From Pseudomonas baetica (lineage in GTDB: Bacteria > Pseudomonadota > Gammaproteobacteria > Pseudomonadales > Pseudomonadaceae): a stretch of 64,000 nucleotides of DNA. This document shows, one piece after another, positions 17,233-26,504 of the stretch. Both the position numbers and the translations under genes were made by a program. The stretch covers positions 90,372 to 154,371 of the forward strand of contig NZ_JAIHLQ010000016.1 of NCBI RefSeq assembly GCF_019733355.1. Reading direction: 5' to 3'. Each line of letters begins with the position of its first letter. Position 1 is the stretch's first letter. A model generated the notes under the pieces. That model was not told the DNA's origin and searched no databases. It was given only the letters and a program-made list of their open reading frames with translations.

Positions 17233-18855
17233 CTACAAGGGCTTGAGGTACAACAGGACGTAGTTGTTTTTATCAAAGGCGCCGCTCAGTACCGGTTGTA
17301 ACGAACCGAGTGACGACCCCTTCAATGTCAGGAAATCACTGCGATCCATGATCAGCCACGCCGGGCCTTTAAGCGCTTCCAGCTCCTGTGCGGTTTCGGT
17401 GAACTGCGGTTGCAGATCCTGTTCGATGTTGACCATGAACTTGATCGCCTTGGCGTCCTTGCCCATCCCGTGCAGCACCAACGGTGCAGGGTTTTGCTGA
17501 ACCTGGGCAAACGCGGCACGACTGAAGGTCTGTGTGTCATACAGCCGGCGCTCAACCGGTTCAAACACTGACGCATACACCGTCCACAACGCCAGCACTG
17601 AACACAGTGCCAATGTTTCAGCGCGCCAGCGGGGCCTCAACAACCGCCACAACGCCGCCAATTGGAGGGCGCCCAACACGATCATAACGAGGGTGATTTC
17701 GCCCAGTTGCTCGGGGAAACGCTTCTTTGCGAGCAGCAAGGCCAATATCAACAATCCGGGCGTTGCCAGCCAGAGGCCAAGTATCAAACCGCGCAGCCAC
17801 GCGAACCCCCGACCTTGAGCAACCTGAAATGGATACGCCGCGATGATCGCCGCCATCGGCAACATCGGCAGCAGATACCGTGCCTTTTTCGCCTGCGGAA
17901 TCGACAACCCGACCATCACGATCAGCCCGGCCGCCGCGCAATACTGCACCAGCCGCAAGGCCGGCCCGCGCTGCTGTGGTTTGCTCAGCCAAGCAGCCGC
18001 CAACGCCAGTAAGGCCAAGGGATATGCCAGCGCATAGTTGCCCAGCGAACTGGTGAAGTAATACAGCGAACCGCTGACGCCTTCGCTGCCGTCCATGCGC
18101 CCCATGAACTGCATGCGAATCACGTCCTGCATAAATACTGGCCCGCCGCTGAGTCTGGCAAACCACAGCAGCAGGCCCACACACGCCACCAGCAGCACTG
18201 AGGCCAACAGACCAAACACGAACAACCGCGACCACTGTCGGTTGAGCAGGTAATAACTGCATAGCATTCCGGTCGGGACCACCAACCCGATCGGCCCGCG
18301 AATGCCGAAGCCGAGCAACAGCAGCACGAAAATCAGCGGCCAACGACGTCCGCCGCCGAAATGTTCATGGGCATAACCGAGGTAGAACACCGCAAAAGCC
18401 ACGGCGGCGAGCATCAAGTCCTGAGACACAGCACGCACTTCGGTGACAAAAGTGCCGGTCAGTATCAGCAACAAAATGCTGATAAGCGCCCAACGGCGCG
18501 AGTAGGGCGCCAAGAGCCGGTACATCAGTGTCACGATCACCGCGCCGGCGACGGCACTCGGTGCCCATGCAGTGAACGCATTGACCGCACCGAACGGCAA
18601 CGACAAACACCAGATAAAGAGCGTCGACAGCGCCGAGTAATCGGCATACGGCTGACCATACGTCGTGGGAAACACCGTCGGCCCGTGGCGCAGCATCTCC
18701 TGAGCGAACAGCACAAAACGCGAGTCAAAACCGATAGGGGCCTGCCCGTAGACCCCAGCGACAAATAACAAAAATGCCAACAGTCCCGCGATCAGGGACT
18801 GTTGGCGGATGGCAGGCGACAACGTGATCAAGCGACGTCTGACGTGTGAGGCCAC
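17233..18855 (-). CDS. ArnT-related GT39 glycosyltransferase, last gene of the arn operon
   Basis: 540 residues, about 11-12 membrane helices followed by a C-terminal periplasmic region. The first periplasmic loop has GFDSRF at 42-47, with D44 at the position of the acidic catalytic residue of the PMT/ArnT family (PDETRY in true ArnT). Its start overlaps the end of ugd by 28 bases, so it belongs to the same transcript. Family enzymes transfer a sugar from polyprenyl phosphate to a lipid or protein acceptor. It is clearly diverged from ArnT at 20.9 kb; it may add a different sugar, or L-Ara4N at another site. Acceptor and donor unknown. Confidence 0.8.
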   Translation of the reverse strand: MASHVRRRLITLSPAIRQQSLIAGLLAFLLFVAGVYGQAPIGFDSRFVLFAQEMLRHGPTVFPTTYGQPYADYSALSTLFIWCLSLPFGAVNAFTAWAPSAVAGAVIVTLMYRLLAPYSRRWALISILLLILTGTFVTEVRAVSQDLMLAAVAFAVFYLGYAHEHFGGGRRWPLIFVLLLLGFGIRGPIGLVVPTGMLCSYYLLNRQWSRLFVFGLLASVLLVACVGLLLWFARLSGGPVFMQDVIRMQFMGRMDGSEGVSGSLYYFTSSLGNYALAYPLALLALAAAWLSKPQQRGPALRLVQYCAAAGLIVMVGLSIPQAKKARYLLPMLPMAAIIAAYPFQVAQGRGFAWLRGLILGLWLATPGLLILALLLAKKRFPEQLGEITLVMIVLGALQLAALWRLLRPRWRAETLALCSVLALWTVYASVFEPVERRLYDTQTFSRAAFAQVQQNPAPLVLHGMGKDAKAIKFMVNIEQDLQPQFTETAQELEALKGPAWLIMDRSDFLTLKGSSLGSLQPVLSGAFDKNNYVLLYLKPL

Positions 18856-20207
18856 TGTTGCAGCGGGATCGGCAATGTGCGCGATTCACCACGGCCCATC
18901 GGGAAGTAGTGGAAACCGTTACGTGCCAGACGGTCAGCGTCGTACAGGTTGCGTCCGTCGAAGATCACTGGGGAATTGAGGCGCTGTTTGATCAAGTCGA
19001 AATCCGGCGCCTTGAATTGCTGCCATTCGGTACAGATGATCAGCGCATCAGCACCCGGCAATACCGATTCCGGTGTGCCCATGAGCATCAGTTTCAGTTC
19101 GTTGGGGTACAGGTTCTGGGTTTCCTGCATGGCTTCGGGGTCGAACGCACGCACGCTGGCACCGGCGGCCCACAACTCTTCAAGCAAAACCCGGCTCGGC
19201 GCATCGCGCATGTCGTCGGTGTTGGGCTTGAACGCCAAGCCCCAGAGGGCAAAGGTCTTGCCGCGCAGATCACCTTTGTAGAACGCGTTGATGCGCTCGA
19301 ACAACTTGTGCTTCTGCCGCTGGTTGATCGCCTCGACCGCTTGCAACAAGTCGCTGGAGCAATGCGCCTCTTCGGCACTGTGGATCAGCGCACGCATGTC
19401 CTTGGGGAAGCACGAACCGCCATAACCGCAGCCCGGGTAGATGAAGTGGTAGCCAATACGCGTATCGGCGCCGATGCCCTGACGGACCGACTCGATATCG
19501 GCGCCCAGGTGTTCGGCGAGTTCGGCGATCTGGTTGATGAAGCTGATCTTCGTCGCCAGCATGCAGTTGGCGGCGTACTTGGTCAGCTCGGCGCTGCGCA
19601 GGTCCATGAACATGATGCGGTCATGGTTGCGGTTGAATGGCGAGTACAGATCGCGCATCACGTCACGCACTTCGTCACCTTCACAGCCGATGACGATGCG
19701 GTCCGGACGGCGGCAGTCGGCAACGGCCGAGCCTTCCTTGAGAAACTCCGGGTTGGAGACGATATCGAACTGCAGCAGCCGACCCGCCTTGACCAGCGCC
19801 TTTTCGAGGTGCGCGCGCAGCCTGTCGCCGGTGCCCACCGGTACCGTGGATTTCTCCACCAGGATCAGGGGTTGCTCACGATGACGGGCAATCGCGTCAC
19901 CGACTGACAGCACGTAGCGCAGGTCGGCCGAGCCGTCCTCTCGGGACGGCGTGCCGACCGCGATGAACGCAACGCGACCGTGTTGCACGGCGAGTTGTTC
20001 ATCGGTGGTGAATTGCAGGCGTTTCGAATCCAGACCTTCGCGCACCAGGCTGGCCAGCCCCGGTTCGAAGATGCTGACATGGCCTTGCTTGAGCAGATCG
20101 ACCTTCTTCTGGTCGACGTCCATGCACACGACGTCATGCCCGACCTCGGCCAACACAGCCGCTTGTACCAGACCGACGTAACCGCTTCCAAACACTGTGA
20201 TTTTCAT
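18828..20207 (-). CDS. ugd: UDP-glucose 6-dehydrogenase
   Basis: 459 residues. N-terminal NAD site GSGYVG at 7-12, and catalytic cysteine C266 in GYGGSCFPKD. Reaction: UDP-glucose + 2 NAD+ to UDP-glucuronate, the committed precursor for UDP-L-Ara4N. Located after arnF with an ATGA overlap (20204-20207) and before the GT39 gene, so the operon supplies its own precursor instead of relying on a remote ugd. Cytosolic. Confidence 0.95.
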   Translation of the reverse strand: MKITVFGSGYVGLVQAAVLAEVGHDVVCMDVDQKKVDLLKQGHVSIFEPGLASLVREGLDSKRLQFTTDEQLAVQHGRVAFIAVGTPSREDGSADLRYVLSVGDAIARHREQPLILVEKSTVPVGTGDRLRAHLEKALVKAGRLLQFDIVSNPEFLKEGSAVADCRRPDRIVIGCEGDEVRDVMRDLYSPFNRNHDRIMFMDLRSAELTKYAANCMLATKISFINQIAELAEHLGADIESVRQGIGADTRIGYHFIYPGCGYGGSCFPKDMRALIHSAEEAHCSSDLLQAVEAINQRQKHKLFERINAFYKGDLRGKTFALWGLAFKPNTDDMRDAPSRVLLEELWAAGASVRAFDPEAMQETQNLYPNELKLMLMGTPESVLPGADALIICTEWQQFKAPDFDLIKQRLNSPVIFDGRNLYDADRLARNGFHYFPMGRGESRTLPIPLQQWPHTSDVA

Positions 20208-20608
20208 GGAGCACTCCTGAATTCGGGCGCACGAGCCGGACGAGTGTTAATGGTGATGACCCCGAGCATGACCAGCGCCACGCCCAGTGATTTAGTGAAA
20301 CTGAAGGATTCGTTGAACAGCGGCAGACTGGCCGCCAGCAGGTACACCAGCGCATAGCTGATGCTCAGCAGTGAATACGCGCGGCCCAATGGCAGATCGC
20401 GCAGCGCGGCGAGCCAGCACAGCATCGACAGGGCGTAGGCGAAAATGGCCGTGAACACGACCGCCAATGCGTGCAGGTCGATGCCGTCCAGCGCCAGCCA
20501 TTGCTCAGGTGCTGGCAGGCGCGTCATGCTCCAACGCATGCCCAGTTGCGCCGCGCTGACCAGCAACACGCTGCTCATGGCGAAGGCGATCCCACGACGT
20601 TGGCTCAT
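20204..20608 (-). CDS. arnF: ArnF, small flippase subunit for L-Ara4N-undecaprenyl phosphate
   Basis: 134 residues with four hydrophobic helices, of the small multidrug-resistance-like EamA fold; begins MSQRRGIAFAMSS. The start at 20608 overlaps the arnE stop by four bases (ATGA), which rules out the longer upstream frame. Known role: with ArnE, translocates undecaprenyl-phosphate-Ara4N across the inner membrane to ArnT. Assigned F rather than E by position next to ugd and by length. Confidence 0.88.
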   Translation of the reverse strand: MSQRRGIAFAMSSVLLVSAAQLGMRWSMTRLPAPEQWLALDGIDLHALAVVFTAIFAYALSMLCWLAALRDLPLGRAYSLLSISYALVYLLAASLPLFNESFSFTKSLGVALVMLGVITINTRPARAPEFRSAP

Positions 20609-20949
20609 GATTGTTGCCCCAGCAGTACGACACCGCCGATCACCAGCGCTACCCCCAGCCAATGCCGGCGGTCAATGTGTTCGCGGAAAACGAAGCGGGC
20701 GATCAACGTGATCAGCACGAAGTTGAGGCTGAGCATCGGGTAGGCAATGCCGACTTCCAGACGCTGCAATACCAACAGCCAGACCAGCAAGCCACTGCCC
20801 AGCGCCAAAAGTGCAAGCCACAACCACGGCGAACGCAGTTTTTCAGCCCAGGACGAATCAACGCCGCGCCAACTCTCCACCGCGTATTTTTGCGCCACCT
20901 GACCCAGACAGGTCAGCAGGCACGCGACCAATAGCAGCAACAGGCTCAT
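20605..20949 (-). CDS. arnE: ArnE, small flippase subunit for L-Ara4N-undecaprenyl phosphate
   Basis: 114 residues, four hydrophobic helices, beginning MSLLLLLVACLLTCLGQVAQK. A longer in-frame stretch upstream lies inside arnT and is ignored, since the ATG at 20949 overlaps the arnT stop by four bases. Forms the ArnEF heterodimer with the next gene. The conserved GQVAQKYA segment in helix 1 and a short RREH-type loop are typical of these SMR-like proteins. Confidence 0.88.
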   Translation of the reverse strand: MSLLLLLVACLLTCLGQVAQKYAVESWRGVDSSWAEKLRSPWLWLALLALGSGLLVWLLVLQRLEVGIAYPMLSLNFVLITLIARFVFREHIDRRHWLGVALVIGGVVLLGQQS

Positions 20950-22598
20950 GACGCCTCCTTGGGTAGGATCATGATCACCAGATTGCCCTGCTCGTAACGG
21001 ATGCCGTCCTTGGGCAGTTTGTCGATTTCGTCCAGTTCTTCCTGCCCCTTGACGCGCATCACCACGCCGACCGAACCGCTGCGGCGAGCCTCGTGCATCC
21101 ACTGTTGCACTTGATCGGAATCGACCCGTTGTTGAATGCCGTCAGGATAGGCAAGGCCATATTTCAGTTCGCCTATCGTGTTGTACAGCGCGACCTGCGG
21201 GCGTTTCAGGCGCCAGGCGAGGGCCGAGGCCGCGCCCAGATCGTTGCTCAACAAGTGCGTGGTTTGTGCCAGTTCAGTGACGTGATGACGGATGAACTGA
21301 TCGGGCATCTTGTTGGCGACCACCGATTTGGGCAGCGCGGCCGGCAACACGCCAATCAGCAACAGGCTGCCGAACGCCGGTGCCGCCCAGCATTGCAGAG
21401 GACGGAAGGCTTGCAGCAGGTTGGCGATGATCCAGCCGGTCAGGGCAATGAACACCAGCACCATGTTGTGCAATTCGTGGTCGTACAGCGGTTTTTTCAA
21501 TTGCAGGTAGACCACTGCGATCAGCGTCACCAGCCCCAACAATAGGTTCAGCAGACCATTGATGCTCAGCGCCCGGCCTTGCTCAAGACGTAAACGGTCG
21601 GCCAGCGCATGACCGAGCAGCAACGCCATCGGCAGCAGGCAGGGCAGGATGTAAGTCGGCAACTTGCCGTTGCTCAAGCTGAAAAACAGCAGCGGCATCA
21701 GCAGCCACAGCAGCAGGAACACGACTTGGGGCTGAGCGCGGGTTTGCCAAGCCTGCTTGAACGCCGTCGGCAACAGGCCAACCCACGGCAGACTGAATGC
21801 CACCAGCAGCGGCAGGTAAAACCACCACGGCGCATCGTGCTGGGCATCGTCACCGGCAAAGCGACGGATGTGTTCGTGCCAGAAGAAGAACCGCCAGTAA
21901 TCCGGTTCTTGCGCATGCACCGAGAGCACCCACGGCAGGCTGACGATGATCGCGACAGCAATCGCCACCGGGCCGTACATCAGCAATTCACGCCAACGTT
22001 TTTGCCAGAGCATCCACGGCAAGGCGATCAGCACCGGCAGCAGCCAGGCGAGAAAACCCTTGGTCATGAACCCCATGCCGCAGGCCAGTCCCAACAACGC
22101 CCAAGCGGCCAGGCGCTTGCCGCCGGTGTGACTGTCGACGGCAAACCACAGCGCGACCAGGCTCAAGTTGACCCAGAAAGTGAATTGCGGATCGAGGTTG
22201 GCGTAACCGGCCTGCCCGGCAACGATTGTGAAACTCATGTAGAGCAGGGCGCAGACAAAGCTTTTGCGCGGCTCGTTCCACAAGCGCCGAGCGATCAAGA
22301 AGCACAGCAACACGCTCAAACCGGTGCTCAATGCCGAGGCAAAGCGCACACCGAACAGGTTTTGCCCGAACAGCTCCTGACCCAGCGCGATCATCCAGTA
22401 CCCGGCAATCGGCTTCTCGAAATAGCGCAGGCTCATGAAGTGCGGCGACACCCAGTTACCGCTCAGGAGCATGTCCTGGCTGATTTGTGCGTAGCGGGTC
22501 TCGTCTGGAATCCACAAACCGTGAGTGCCCAGCGGCAGCAAATAAGCGAGCAGGAAAAAAACCAGCAACAGCAGCGGCAATGTCCAGCGTTGAGTCAT
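20946..22598 (-). CDS. arnT: ArnT, undecaprenyl phosphate-alpha-L-Ara4N transferase
   Basis: 550 residues, about 13 membrane helices and a periplasmic C-terminal domain. The first periplasmic loop has the PDETRYA signature at 31-37, which holds the acidic residue near the sugar-phosphate site. Known role: transfers L-Ara4N from undecaprenyl phosphate to lipid A phosphates, reducing negative charge and binding of polymyxin and cationic peptides. Overlaps arnD and arnE by four bases each. A second ArnT is encoded at 34.4 kb. Confidence 0.95.
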   Translation of the reverse strand: MTQRWTLPLLLLVFFLLAYLLPLGTHGLWIPDETRYAQISQDMLLSGNWVSPHFMSLRYFEKPIAGYWMIALGQELFGQNLFGVRFASALSTGLSVLLCFLIARRLWNEPRKSFVCALLYMSFTIVAGQAGYANLDPQFTFWVNLSLVALWFAVDSHTGGKRLAAWALLGLACGMGFMTKGFLAWLLPVLIALPWMLWQKRWRELLMYGPVAIAVAIIVSLPWVLSVHAQEPDYWRFFFWHEHIRRFAGDDAQHDAPWWFYLPLLVAFSLPWVGLLPTAFKQAWQTRAQPQVVFLLLWLLMPLLFFSLSNGKLPTYILPCLLPMALLLGHALADRLRLEQGRALSINGLLNLLLGLVTLIAVVYLQLKKPLYDHELHNMVLVFIALTGWIIANLLQAFRPLQCWAAPAFGSLLLIGVLPAALPKSVVANKMPDQFIRHHVTELAQTTHLLSNDLGAASALAWRLKRPQVALYNTIGELKYGLAYPDGIQQRVDSDQVQQWMHEARRSGSVGVVMRVKGQEELDEIDKLPKDGIRYEQGNLVIMILPKEAS

Positions 22599-23479
22599 GC
22601 GCCTTGCACTCCCAGCCAGCCTTCACGGCCGTCGAGGGCGCCGCGCTCTACGCGGCCCACGGGCAAGGTGTTGAGGAACTCGGGCAACAAGTTGCCCAAA
22701 GGGTTGAACTCGATGTTTCGCTGGCGTGCCTCGGCCAGCAATTGACGAAAATCCTGAGCCATCAGAATCCCTTCTACTTCGGCATGAATGGTATAGACGT
22801 TGAGGTTTTCCGGGCGCAAGCGATCGAGGATGTACGCATTGAAGTCCTGCGCAGCTACGCTCGGGCCGACGACTTCGTCGAAGGTCGGCAAGTCCACCGG
22901 TATCTGTGGCGTGCCCGGTGTGCCGTCAGCCAACAGCGCGCGGAACATCCGCTGCCCACGGCAATCGCTGTTGTAGCGAAAGCCGAAAGCTTGCTTGGCC
23001 TCGATCACGCGCTCGTCCGCACGCCAACCGGCGGCGGCCGAACATTCAATCTTCTGCCCAAGAATGTCGCTCAAGGTGTCGACACCCTGACGAATCTGCT
23101 CGATCAGTTGCTTGTCGCTCCAACGCCCGGCATTGGCCTGCCAGCCATGGTGATCCCAGGCGTGCAGACCGACTTCATGACCGGCGTCCCGGGCCTGACG
23201 CATCAGGTGCCCGAGATCGCGGCCAATCGGTTTGCCGGGCCAGGCAGTGCCGGCCAGCAGAATGTCCCAGCCGTACAGGCCGGCAGCGTTGGAACGCAGC
23301 ATTTTCCAGAGGAACTGCGGGCGGATAAGGCGCCACAGATGCCGGCCCATGTTGTCCGGGCCGACACTGAAGAAAAACGTTGCCTTGACCTGCGCCTCGT
23401 CGAGCATCTCCAACAGTCGCGGCACACCTTCACGGGTGCCGCGGTAGGTGTCGACATCGATACGAAGACCTGCCTGCAT
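22595..23479 (-). CDS. arnD: ArnD, 4-deoxy-4-formamido-L-arabinose-phosphoundecaprenol deformylase
   Basis: 294 residues of NodB-type polysaccharide deacetylase fold. Metal-site segments: RIDVDTYRG near the N-terminus and GLHAWDHHGWQ at about 100-115. Removes the formyl group from undecaprenyl-phosphate-Ara4FN so that the lipid-linked amino sugar can be flipped. Its ATG shares one base with the arnA stop (TGATG). Typical length and no sign of damage. Confidence 0.93.
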   Translation of the reverse strand: MQAGLRIDVDTYRGTREGVPRLLEMLDEAQVKATFFFSVGPDNMGRHLWRLIRPQFLWKMLRSNAAGLYGWDILLAGTAWPGKPIGRDLGHLMRQARDAGHEVGLHAWDHHGWQANAGRWSDKQLIEQIRQGVDTLSDILGQKIECSAAAGWRADERVIEAKQAFGFRYNSDCRGQRMFRALLADGTPGTPQIPVDLPTFDEVVGPSVAAQDFNAYILDRLRPENLNVYTIHAEVEGILMAQDFRQLLAEARQRNIEFNPLGNLLPEFLNTLPVGRVERGALDGREGWLGVQGA

Positions 23480-25485
23480 CAGCGTGCCTCTTTATCGGAG
23501 CTCTCCGCGATTTCGCACATGGCCTCGCGCAAGAAGAAGTCGAGCGTGTTGCCAATGGTCTCGCGCATCTCAACGGTCGGCTCCCAGTTCAACAGGCGCT
23601 TGGCGTTGGCAATGCTCGGTTTGCGGTGTTCGACGTCCTGATAACCGGCACCGTAGAACGCCTTGCTCTCGACGTCGCGGAAACCGGCGAACGGCGGGAA
23701 GTTGTCGCGCAGCGGGTGGGCTTCGAACTGACGCAGCAGCTCTTCGCCCAACTGACGGATGCTCGCTTCGTTGTCCGGGTTGCCGATGTTGATGATCTGG
23801 CCGTTGCAGGCGTCGTTGTCGTTATCGATGATCCGCGCCAGTGCTTCGACGCCGTCGGCGATGTCAGTGAAGCAGCGTTTCTGCTCGCCACCGTCGAACA
23901 AGCGAATCGGCGTGCCTTCCACCAGGTTGAGGATCAGTTGGGTGATTGCACGGGAGCTGCCGATACGCGCCGAATCCAGACGATCAAGGCGCGGCCCCAT
24001 CCAGTTGAAAGGGCGGAACAGGGTGAAGTTCAGGCCCTTGGCGCCATAAGCCCAGATCACCCGGTCCAGCAGTTGCTTGGATACCGAATAGATCCAGCGC
24101 TGTTTGTTGATCGGGCCAACAATCAGGTTTGACGTGTCTTCGTCGAAATTCTTGTCCTGGCACATGCCATAGACTTCCGATGTCGACGGGAAGATCACGC
24201 GCTTGTTGTACTTGACGCAGTAGCGCACCAGTTTCAGGTTTTCTTCGAAGTCGAGTTCGAACACGCGCAGCGGATTGCGGGTGTATTCGATCGGCGTGGC
24301 GATGGCCACCAGTGGCAGCACCACGTCGCACTTCTTGATGTGGTACTCGATCCACTCGGAGTGAATGCTGATGTCGCCCTCAACGTAGTGGAAGTGCGGA
24401 TGACTGCGCAGACGGTCGATGGCATCCGAGCCGATGTCCAGACCGTAGACCTCGTAGCGATCATCACGCAGCAGGCGCTCGGACAGGTGATTACCGATGA
24501 AACCGTTGACGCCCAGGATCAGCACGCGAGTACGGCGTGGCCCACGACCGGATTCAGCGCCGCGCAGCAACGAGCCGTCGACCAGACCCAATTCGTTGGC
24601 CAGTTGCGGGCCACTGAGGAACAGACCGTTGTCGTTGCGCTGACCGGAGAGGATCACCAGCGAATCTTCACCGCAGGCAATGCGCAGCGGATCGACACTG
24701 ATCACCCGGCCCGGGGCCTGGCCTTCATTGCCTTTGACGACTTCGGCACTCCAGACGATGAGTTTGTGTTCGCCCACGGCGCAGAAAGCGCCCGGATACG
24801 GCTGAGTCACGGCGCGAGTCAGATTGAACAGTTGCTCGGCCGGCTTCGCCCAGACCAGTTTGCCGTCCGCCGGCGTACGACGCCCAAACACTGTGGCTTT
24901 GGATTCGTCTTGCGGCGTTTCGCTGATCTTGCCTTGCAGCATGGCTGGCAAGGTGTCGCGCAACAGATCAGCGGCGGCAGTGCGCAGTTTGCCGTGCAGG
25001 CTCAGTGCGGTGTCGCTGCGTTCGATGGCGACGCGTTGCTGAGCAACGATGGCGCCGGCATCGGCACGTTTGACCATGCGGTGCAGGGTCACCCCGGTTT
25101 CGGTTTCGCCGTTGACCAGCACCCAGTTCGCCGGAGCGCGGCCACGGTAGCGCGGCAACAATGAACCATGCAGGTTGAACGCGCCTTTTTTGGCGAGGGC
25201 CAGCAGCGGCTCGCTCAGCAGGTTGCGGTAGTAGAACGAGAAAATGTACTCAGGGTCGAGTTTGGCAATGCGCTCGATCCACAGTGGGTGGTTAACGTCT
25301 TCCGGCGCGTGAACCGGGATACCTTTGTTGGCGCACAGTTGCGCCACAGAACTGTAGAAGGCGTTTTCTTTCGGGTCGTCGGCGTGAGTGAACACCGCTG
25401 CGATGTCAAAGCCGCTGTCGAGCAGGGCTTGAATGCCGGCGCAGCCAATATCGTGGTAAGCGAAGACAACAGTTTTTGCACTCAT
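23479..25485 (-). CDS. arnA: ArnA, bifunctional UDP-glucuronate decarboxylase / UDP-Ara4N formyltransferase
   Basis: 668 residues. N-terminal formyltransferase domain (1-about 305) with N104, H106 (NLHGSLLPRYRGRAP) and D142, homologous to E. coli N102/H104/D140. C-terminal SDR domain from about 318 with GVNGFIG for NAD and FPSTSEVYGM, E436 aligning to E. coli E434. Both halves are catalytically complete. Reactions: oxidative decarboxylation of UDP-glucuronate, and N-formylation of UDP-L-Ara4N. Overlaps arnC by four bases. Confidence 0.96.
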   Translation of the reverse strand: MSAKTVVFAYHDIGCAGIQALLDSGFDIAAVFTHADDPKENAFYSSVAQLCANKGIPVHAPEDVNHPLWIERIAKLDPEYIFSFYYRNLLSEPLLALAKKGAFNLHGSLLPRYRGRAPANWVLVNGETETGVTLHRMVKRADAGAIVAQQRVAIERSDTALSLHGKLRTAAADLLRDTLPAMLQGKISETPQDESKATVFGRRTPADGKLVWAKPAEQLFNLTRAVTQPYPGAFCAVGEHKLIVWSAEVVKGNEGQAPGRVISVDPLRIACGEDSLVILSGQRNDNGLFLSGPQLANELGLVDGSLLRGAESGRGPRRTRVLILGVNGFIGNHLSERLLRDDRYEVYGLDIGSDAIDRLRSHPHFHYVEGDISIHSEWIEYHIKKCDVVLPLVAIATPIEYTRNPLRVFELDFEENLKLVRYCVKYNKRVIFPSTSEVYGMCQDKNFDEDTSNLIVGPINKQRWIYSVSKQLLDRVIWAYGAKGLNFTLFRPFNWMGPRLDRLDSARIGSSRAITQLILNLVEGTPIRLFDGGEQKRCFTDIADGVEALARIIDNDNDACNGQIINIGNPDNEASIRQLGEELLRQFEAHPLRDNFPPFAGFRDVESKAFYGAGYQDVEHRKPSIANAKRLLNWEPTVEMRETIGNTLDFFLREAMCEIAESSDKEAR

Positions 25486-26504
25486 GAGTGAACCTGACCG
25501 GTAGTAGAGGAAGAAGAGAGACCATCAACAGTGACGGCAGGCGCCGGGCTATCGGCGTGGCTGCGCAACACTTTTTCAATGAAGAAACGCGGGCGGGCGC
25601 GCACATCGCTGTACATGCGGCCCAGGTATTCGCCGAGCAGGCCCATGCCGATGAACTGGCCGCCGGTGAACACGAACAGCACGGCGAACAGCACGAACGT
25701 GCCGTCACCGGCCCAACCGGCGCCGAAGGCCAGCCGCAGTACGATCAACGCCACCGCAAACAGCACGCCCAGCCCAGCCATCGCGAAGCCGACAATGCTC
25801 AGCAAACGCAGCGGTGTGGTGGTCATGCAGGTGATCAAGTCGAACATCAGGTTGATCAGGCGCATCGGGCTGTACTTCGAATCGCCATGCTCACGCTCAG
25901 CGTGGGCGACGACGATTTCCGTGGTGTGGCGGGCGAAGCTGTTGGCCAGAATCGGAATGAATGTGCTGCGTTCGCGGCAGGCGAGCATCGCGTCGATGAT
26001 CGTGCGGCGGTAGGCGCGCAGCATGCAGCCGTAGTCGCTCATGGCGACGCCGGTTGAGCGTTGCACGGCAAGGTTGATCAGCTTCGACGGATAGCGGCGC
26101 AGGGCCGAGTCCTGACGGTTACCGCGCACGGTGCCGACCACGTCGTAACCCTTTTCGGCTTCGGCCACCAGTCGCGGGATTTCTTCTGGCGGGTTCTGCA
26201 GGTCGGCGTCGAGGGTGATGACCACGTCGCCCTTGCACTGTTCGAAACCGGCCATGATTGCCGCGTGCTGGCCGTAGTTGCGGTTGAGGATGACCGCCAC
26301 AAACGGGCTGTCTTCGCGGGTGGCGGCTTCTTCAAGAAGCATGGCGGAGTCGTCGCGACTGCCATCGTCCACGAGGACAATTTCAAAGTCGTGACGCAGC
26401 AGCCGGCAGGCCGCTTCGGTGCGGCGCAGCAGTTCCGGCAGGCTCTCCTGTTCGTTGTAGACCGGGATAACGATCGACACGCAACGGATTGGGTAAGGTT
26501 TCAC
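25482..26504 (-). CDS. arnC: ArnC, undecaprenyl-phosphate 4-deoxy-4-formamido-L-arabinose transferase
   Basis: 340 residues. GT2 domain with SIVIPVYNEQESLP near residue 11, VDDGSRDDS, and DADLQNPPEE as metal-binding DxD-type segment. Two hydrophobic helices near residues 230-300 anchor it in the inner membrane. Transfers Ara4FN from UDP to undecaprenyl phosphate. Lies between arnB and arnA with four-base overlaps on both sides. Confidence 0.94.
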   Translation of the reverse strand: MKPYPIRCVSIVIPVYNEQESLPELLRRTEAACRLLRHDFEIVLVDDGSRDDSAMLLEEAATREDSPFVAVILNRNYGQHAAIMAGFEQCKGDVVITLDADLQNPPEEIPRLVAEAEKGYDVVGTVRGNRQDSALRRYPSKLINLAVQRSTGVAMSDYGCMLRAYRRTIIDAMLACRERSTFIPILANSFARHTTEIVVAHAEREHGDSKYSPMRLINLMFDLITCMTTTPLRLLSIVGFAMAGLGVLFAVALIVLRLAFGAGWAGDGTFVLFAVLFVFTGGQFIGMGLLGEYLGRMYSDVRARPRFFIEKVLRSHADSPAPAVTVDGLSSSSTTGQVHS

